DNA of 64,000 bases, taken from contig JADLZK010007331.1 of NCBI GenBank assembly GCA_015847255.1, positions 186,001 through 250,000 on the forward strand. Reading direction: 5' to 3'. The position numbers and the translations under genes are program-made. The first letter of the stretch is position 1, and each line of letters starts with the position of its first letter. This document shows, in pieces, positions 59,001-64,000 of the stretch. Source of the DNA: Hyparrhenia diplandra. Its lineage: Eukaryota; Streptophyta; Magnoliopsida; Poales; Poaceae. The notes beneath the pieces were generated by a model that had not been told where the DNA came from, did no database searches, and saw nothing but the letters and a program-made list of their open reading frames with translations.

Positions 59001-61444
59001 GGCTATCTCCAACAGCGTAGGTAAATGGCAACCTAAAACACAAAATTAGTCGTTCACAGGTGTTTTGTGTATCAAAAAATTGTGCTTCAACGGAAGATGC
59101 AAAGACAACGCCAATTTAGCATGCTTGGCGAGGCGGTAGGCAACGATGTGTCTTCTCTCTCCCCACGACGCAGTTCTCTAGCACGGATGACATCGACTAG
59201 GCGGACACATGATGGAGTGAGGCTAGTAGGGCTCTGGGGTCCGTGGCCGGGCGCTTCAGTGTGGGGCGCAGCCGGCTCGGCGAGAGGCAGGCCAGCGGGG
59301 CGCGGTGAGGTTGAGGTGCGAGTTGCCGGAGCAAGAGGCGCAAAGGGCGCGACGAGGCGAGCCCGTGGTGGTGCGGCCCGGCAGGTCTGCGGCAGGGCGC
59401 GACGACGTGCGAGGCGAGCCGGGCGGCGCGATCTGTGGGGGCCTCGGTGGGGCACGATGGCGAGCCTGTGCCGGGGCGCGTGAGGAGAGCCCACGTCGGA
59501 GGACACGACAGTGAGGCGCAAAGGCGAGGAAGGGCCCATGCCGGGGAGGTTGCCCGAGCTCATCCATACCTCTTGCCGAGTTCGCCTTTCAGTGGCCTCG
59601 CCCTTGGCGGCCAAGCGAGCCACTACCTCCTCTCTCTCTCTCCTCGACTAAGTGAGGAGCTTCCACGTGCGAGTCGTCTGCATAACCGAGCGTAGCAAGA
59701 TTGGCTCGCCCGGGCGGTAACCGATGCGAGAGCTGCCGCGACGCCTCCTTCGCCGAGACCCCGGATGCGTGGCGCCTTGGCCTTCCTTCGCACGGCAGTC
59801 CTAGTCTCCTCCGGCTGGTGGGGTTGGAGCTCACATAGCGATGGCGGGTGTTGGTATAAATTAACGCACACAGAAAAATCCGCAAGCGCACGGATACCGA
59901 TGTAGCTTTCACCTAAGAGTATTTTAAGGTATCGATTTCCACGGGGAACGTGAAGTGGACTAGCAAGAAGCAAGATCGCTAAATGATAACTAATCATAAA
60001 TATTTTTGGTGGTAGAGAGGAAATATCTAAGGTATTCTAAGTTGTTCTATCTAACCAAACTCGATATTATACTTCACTTACTATGGAGTAACAGTACCTT
60101 TTCGATCCTCGATAAAGACAGGGAAGAAGTAATCGGGGAAAGGCTGCCAATACGAAACACCAACCTTAACGTGGTGGATTACAAAGGCCTGACAGAGTTG
60201 TCACCTTTGGGGCTACCACAACTAACGGAAGATCGGGTGTAAACTCTGGTAAACTATAGCCTAGACACCACGTCTACACTAACGTGTACTACTCTAATCT
60301 TGTTCCTAGACTAGAGCACTCAATATGAGTAAAGATCAAGCAAGCAAAATATAATAAGAACAGAACTTAATTAAAAAGAAAACATAGAAATAGTAAATGA
60401 AGAACCTGGATATAACTCGATGAAGAATTAGATCCGTAGAGGTACAAAGTTGAGGAGGAGTCGGCAATCCTAGCTTATCAGATCTCTCACCTCTCCTCTC
60501 TCCTTATTTTCTAATAACTAGACTAGATCTAATGAGAACTAATCTTTTCTAGATAGCTAAACCTAAGAGAGATCCATACAAGGGACCCTCTCTTTATCTA
60601 ATGAAAAGAATAATGAATGAATTAATGAAATAGAGTTTCGAGGGGTGATCTGCCTCTTTATTTATAGCCCCGAGGGATAAACCGAGCCGTTGGATGAAAC
60701 CGAACTTAAACCGACTTAAATCAGCCGATCGGATATGATTCTCACGATCCCATAGGTCGTTGGAGGAAGCTTCAAAGTAGCTAGACACGTGGCGCCACGG
60801 TGGACGGCCGCCGACCCCACCTCCATGGCCACCGGGCCCACATTCTCACATGTGGGCCCCATCTTCGGCAAAGGTGCCTTCTTTTGTCGTTTAGGTCCTT
60901 GGAATTCATACCAATCGTCGCGATTCGTATCTTTTGATTCTAGACTCCAAATGTGGCAAATGATATGTTCTGTTTCGATCGTCTCGACGAGCTCTTCGCA
61001 ATGGTGCACTCCACTTCATTCTTTGAGACACTTTTATTTAGTGAAAACTTACCTAACCTGCAAAACAAGTGAGAACACCAAAACTCATTGAATCCGTTAG
61101 AATCAAACCCTACAACTAGTGTTTGTGTTTCTTTTTATATCATTTCATGCAATAGTTGATGGTTATATTTGGAGTATAAGGACCATCAACACGTGGTCGG
61201 ACCCCGAGCTCGCCCCTTGCATCGACAGGCCACATCTCGCCCCCGCTTCGGCACATTTCTCGGAGATCGGCAAAGAGAAGAGCACGAAAAGCGAAGGGGC
61301 TTGGGCGAGGTGAGGAAGAAGAGGAGACTTGTGGTCCCGATTTGCGTTTATGGTTGGAGAAAGGTAAGTTTTAGGGTGCTTAACGTTTTCCCTGTGCATG
61401 ACCGGAATAGGTATTGGATTTGAGTCTGTTTGTTGGAGACAGTC
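59001..61444. mobile_element. PIF/Harbinger-like element with TTA target duplication, split by a solo LTR
   Basis: Left end GGCTATCTCCAACAG (59,001) and right end TGTTGGAGACAGTC (to 61,444) are inverted copies, 12 of 14 matching. TTA flanks both sides (58,998-59,000 and 61,445-61,447). Without the nested LTR the element is about 1.1 kb with GC-rich inner parts (59,130-59,848 and 61,192-61,400) and no transposase, so it is non-autonomous. The interior may contain acquired sequence, which I do not recognise. Confidence 0.82.
59849..61191 (-). mobile_element. Athila-type solo LTR inside the Harbinger element
   Basis: Ends TGTTGGTATAAATTAACG (left) and CCATCAACA (right) bound 1,343 bp, the same length as the LTRs of element A. 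The left end continues CAGAAAAATCCGCAAGCGCA, clearly related to element A's LTR at 3,010-3,030. A minus-strand TATA box GCTATAAATAAAGAGG is at 60,652-60,667. 5-bp flanks gcggg and cgtgg do not match, so the target duplication has decayed or an end is off by a few bases. Confidence 0.8.
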
Positions 61445-61447
61445 TTA

Positions 61448-62159
61448 CTGGCCGCTGGTCAAAAGCAAAATAAACAACCTATCTATTAAACTCAATAGAA
61501 AAAAACAAAAAAACTTATCTATGAAATTTATTTAGCTTAGCGATCAATTCTTTTACAACTTGAGTTTCATTAGTTAATGGGTGGATGTTCTAAGACCCTA
61601 TTTAGATCCCTACGAATAGTAGTTATACGCTAATAATTATCTCTTTTGATTCAAACTAGTATAAATAACAGATTAGTTGATTGTTCTTTGGACTTTTAAA
61701 TAGCAACTACCATAGTACACACGAGGTTTTTCATGGCGCCATGTCAATAACTTCACCGGGCGGTTGAGTAGGAGGTAGCGCCGGGGAGAAGAAACAGTGG
61801 GTCCGGACGGAAGAACCGCCCGGTGAAATATGATTTACATGGGCGTCTCCCGTAAGATAGTCGTCGGTGAAAATGCAACTTGTATATTGGCGGTTTGTGT
61901 AATATGGCGGCTAGTGATAATTTGATGTACATTGGCGGTTTGTTTAAACTGCCCGACAGTTTTAAGATCTAGATGCGGGCTTCTGGCCCACTTCAGCTGG
62001 CCGGATGCACGCACCAGCCCCCTGCCCGGTAATCTTTCTCCGAGCCGTGGCTTCTTCCCCCACGCCGCTTCCTCCCATGCCGCCGCTCCCCACGCCGACT
62101 AGGAAAATTACACCGATTGGAAAAATCTATTTCCCTGATTGCTAGAAGGAGACATGGAA
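61448..62159. other. Intergenic DNA with an inverted repeat
   Basis: CTTCACCGGGCGGTT (61,751-61,765) and AACCGCCCGGTGAA (61,814-61,827) form arms of a hairpin, of a kind common in subterminal DNA of grass CACTA elements. No gene seen. Confidence 0.5.
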
Positions 62160-62356
62160 CACTACTATAAAACTGATTTTGAAAGGCACACAAAAAAAAT
62201 ATGTCGGGCGCCCGTTTGCCCACTACAGTTTATGTCTCGATTAACGGTGGTTGATAGTTTTGTTTACCCAGGTGGGAACTTTTGCCGGTTACAGAAGACC
62301 GATTAACGGTGGAAGCTTAATGGCCCAACTAATGGTTAATGTTTATTGTAGTAGTG
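62160..62356. mobile_element. CACTA-type MITE, 197 bp
   Basis: Left end CACTACTATAAAACTG and right end TTATTGTAGTAGTG are inverted. GAA stands on both sides (62,157-62,159 and 62,357-62,359), the 3-bp duplication expected for CACTA. Internal CGATTAACGGTGG is repeated. Too short to encode anything. Confidence 0.88.
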
Positions 62357-62710
62357 GAAACCAAACATCGATAGGGTAAAATACATTTTTTTATGGTATG
62401 TCGACCGACAGGTAAATGTTCTTATATCCCGTTGGTTTTAAACTGTCGAGGAAATAATTTTACCTGTCGGTAACCCACTTCTTTTATAGTTTTAATTGAA
62501 TTTCCCCTTACTGTTTCATAATTTTCCTATGGGTTTGCCACTGCCAGAAAATTAAAATTGAATTTCCCTAACGGTTAAGACATTTTCTCAGTTGAGCTAG
62601 CCTTGACGGTTATTCCACCGTCAGGGAAATTTTGACTTTCCAGTAACAGACCGTGAATCCAAATGGTTCCTAAGAATTCCTTTAAAACTCACCTTAGTTT
62701 CATACATACA
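62357..62710. other. DNA with ACGGTT and GACAGG/CTGTCGG repeats
   Basis: Short inverted words (CGACAGGTAAA near 62,409 and TTTTACCTGTCGG near 62,459; TTGACGGTTATTCC and GGTTATTCCACCGTCAGG near 62,611) suggest more DNA-transposon subterminal sequence. No ends found. Confidence 0.45.
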
Positions 62711-63267
62711 TTAGAGCAGCTCCAACAATTTTACATTTGCTTTGACGTGACGAGGTCCTTTTAGCATGTGCTGACCTCCCGGATGTCTCTTGAAGTTTCT
62801 AAAGATCCTTGCTTTGCTGAAATTGTAAATTAATATGTGGAAATGATACTGTGGATGGTGTTCATCGATGATGAAGATGATTTTTTTGAGTGATGGTGGG
62901 AGGAGATGGCCGGCTGGCTAAGGCTGGGGGAGCTCTATGGCGGCTGATGGGGTCCTGATCGCGCCAAGAAGGAAGATCGCACGAAGAAGGAAGATTGCGC
63001 GCGGCGGCGGCTGCCTGATTGCGCGAGCAAGAAAGCTTGGGCATGGCCCTACCCCAATTACCAGTTCAAAACTTCAAATGGGTCTTATTTTTTGGATTTG
63101 CCAAGTCAAAAATGTCAAATACTCGGAGAAGACCTTTTTTACTTGCCATATTGATTTGAGAGTCGACAAACAAAAAAAATTGACAAACCAAACATACAAA
63201 ACTAATGAGTTGGTCTTATTGTTAATTCATAGCAATCTCGATCTCTACGTACTACAGTGCAAAACTT
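62711..63267. mobile_element. Possible Harbinger-like element start (TTA + GAGCAGCTCCAACA)
   Basis: TTAGAGCAGCTCCAACAATT at 62,711 has the form of a Harbinger/Tourist end. The interior is partly GC-rich (62,905-63,045, with GAAGGAAGAT repeated). No convincing inverted partner before 63,267, so only one end is supported. Confidence 0.35.
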
Positions 63268-64000
63268 TTAGAGCAACTCCAACCCACCCCCTATTTGAGC
63301 CCCTACTCTAAATTTTAGGGGCTTTGAAAAAAAATCAACTCCAATGGAGCCCCTTAATGAGACCTCAAATTTTAATAAACCCCAAATTTTAGTTTCAGCC
63401 CCTAGACCAGTTGCCCCCTACTCGGTGGGCCCCACCCCACCTTTCCCCTTCCCTTCCCTGCACGCGGCAACGCACGCCGCCGCCGGACGCCGCTATCGCG
63501 ACCAAGCGAGCTTCTTGGCGCGGGCCGCCGGTCGTGGATCTCGCATCCTCCTCTTTTCGCCGCCGTCGCGGAGAGCAAGTGCCGGTGTGTCGCGAGAGCA
63601 AGAAGGTGCCACCGCCGGCCGCCGGCCGCCGGTTAATGTCTTGGCGCCCGCTAGCTCCGAACGGCCCCTCGACGCACTCGCGCCGATCGTTTGGCCTCCC
63701 GACGCGCTCCAAAGACGCGGGGCGGTGAGCTTCTCGATGGGCGGCGGGATGCGGCGACGCCGACCATGGCGCCATGGCTTCTTGGCGCGCCTCACGCCGC
63801 CCGCCCGGCATGGAGGCCCGCGCCGATGCGGGCGCCACCGCGACGCCGCCGCCTTCGCCGGCACCCGGATGCACGCCACTATCCGGGGAGCCGCAGCATG
63901 GAGGCCACGTCGCATATCTGGATCTTCCAGCGATGCCGCGGCGTCGAGGCGACAACCACGTGCTCCATGCCGGTTGCTTTTGGAATGGGGGGCTCACCGG
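63268..64000. mobile_element. Possible Harbinger-like element start, continuing past the window
   Basis: TTAGAGCAACTCCAACCCA at 63,268 and subterminal words (CCCCTA, AACTCCAATGGAGCCCC) resemble a Harbinger-type end. A strongly GC-rich stretch follows from 63,420 to the end, as a leader plus ORF1 would look (compare 42,719-43,340). Open frames exist on both strands but none with a motif I can name. Confidence 0.4.

Overview
This is nuclear DNA from a flowering plant, almost certainly a grass (Poaceae). The evidence is a set of nested Ty3/gypsy elements of the Tat and Athila lineages, a SIRE/Maximus-like copia LTR start, Tourist/Harbinger-type MITEs, a Pack-MULE, GC-rich gene starts beside AT-rich intergenic DNA, and TATA/leader promoter structure. 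No rRNA, tRNA, CRISPR or bacterial operon was seen. Genus cannot be fixed from the sequence alone.

Layout. (1) Positions 1-30,875 are one retrotransposon nest. The outer layer is a minus-strand Tat-lineage gypsy element whose 3' end lies outside the window. Read right to left it has a 5' LTR (30,875-30,342 plus 21,436-20,671), gag (about 20,610-18,349), protease (16,191-15,250), RT (15,240-14,430), RNase H, a second archaeal-type RNase H, integrase (13,420-12,947 continuing at 2,994-2,220), and a plus-strand antisense ORF at the far left. It is cut by three insertions: A, a complete minus-strand Athila-type element (2,995-12,946); B, a solo copia-like LTR (16,192-18,348); and C, a plus-strand Athila-related element with GAG and protease but no RT or integrase (21,437-30,341). 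Removing A rejoins the integrase reading frame. All coding parts are broken by frameshifts. (2) Positions 30,876-57,600 are mixed intergenic DNA: DNA-transposon debris with hairpins, a candidate gene start near 38.3 kb (minus), a solo LTR with a perfect CCTAT duplication (39,292-41,281), the left end and spliced ORF1 of a Pong-like Harbinger element (42,719-44,472), another probable solo LTR (45,179-46,644), a Pack-MULE carrying a U-box gene fragment (47,438-48,897), hAT transposase remains, a subterminal repeat array, a Tourist-like MITE and a SINE-like copy. (3) At 57,600-58,850 there is one host-like gene, an intronless VQ-motif gene with TATA box and W-boxes, carrying a frameshift. (4) The right end holds a Harbinger-like element (59,001-61,444) split by an Athila-type solo LTR, a 197-bp CACTA MITE (62,160-62,356), and further Harbinger-like starts.

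Most notable: elements A and C each carry, besides the LTR promoter, an internal promoter module of the same design (GC-rich palindromic box, TATA box, CT-rich leader) between the pol region and the 3' LTR. In C it stands ahead of an extra ORF of the ATHILA ORF-1 type. A second broad signal is that mismatches between paired LTRs concentrate at CAG/CTG/CCG sites. This suggests either methylation-linked base-calling error or a CHG-specific mutational process, so the many frameshifts in the nest should be read with caution.
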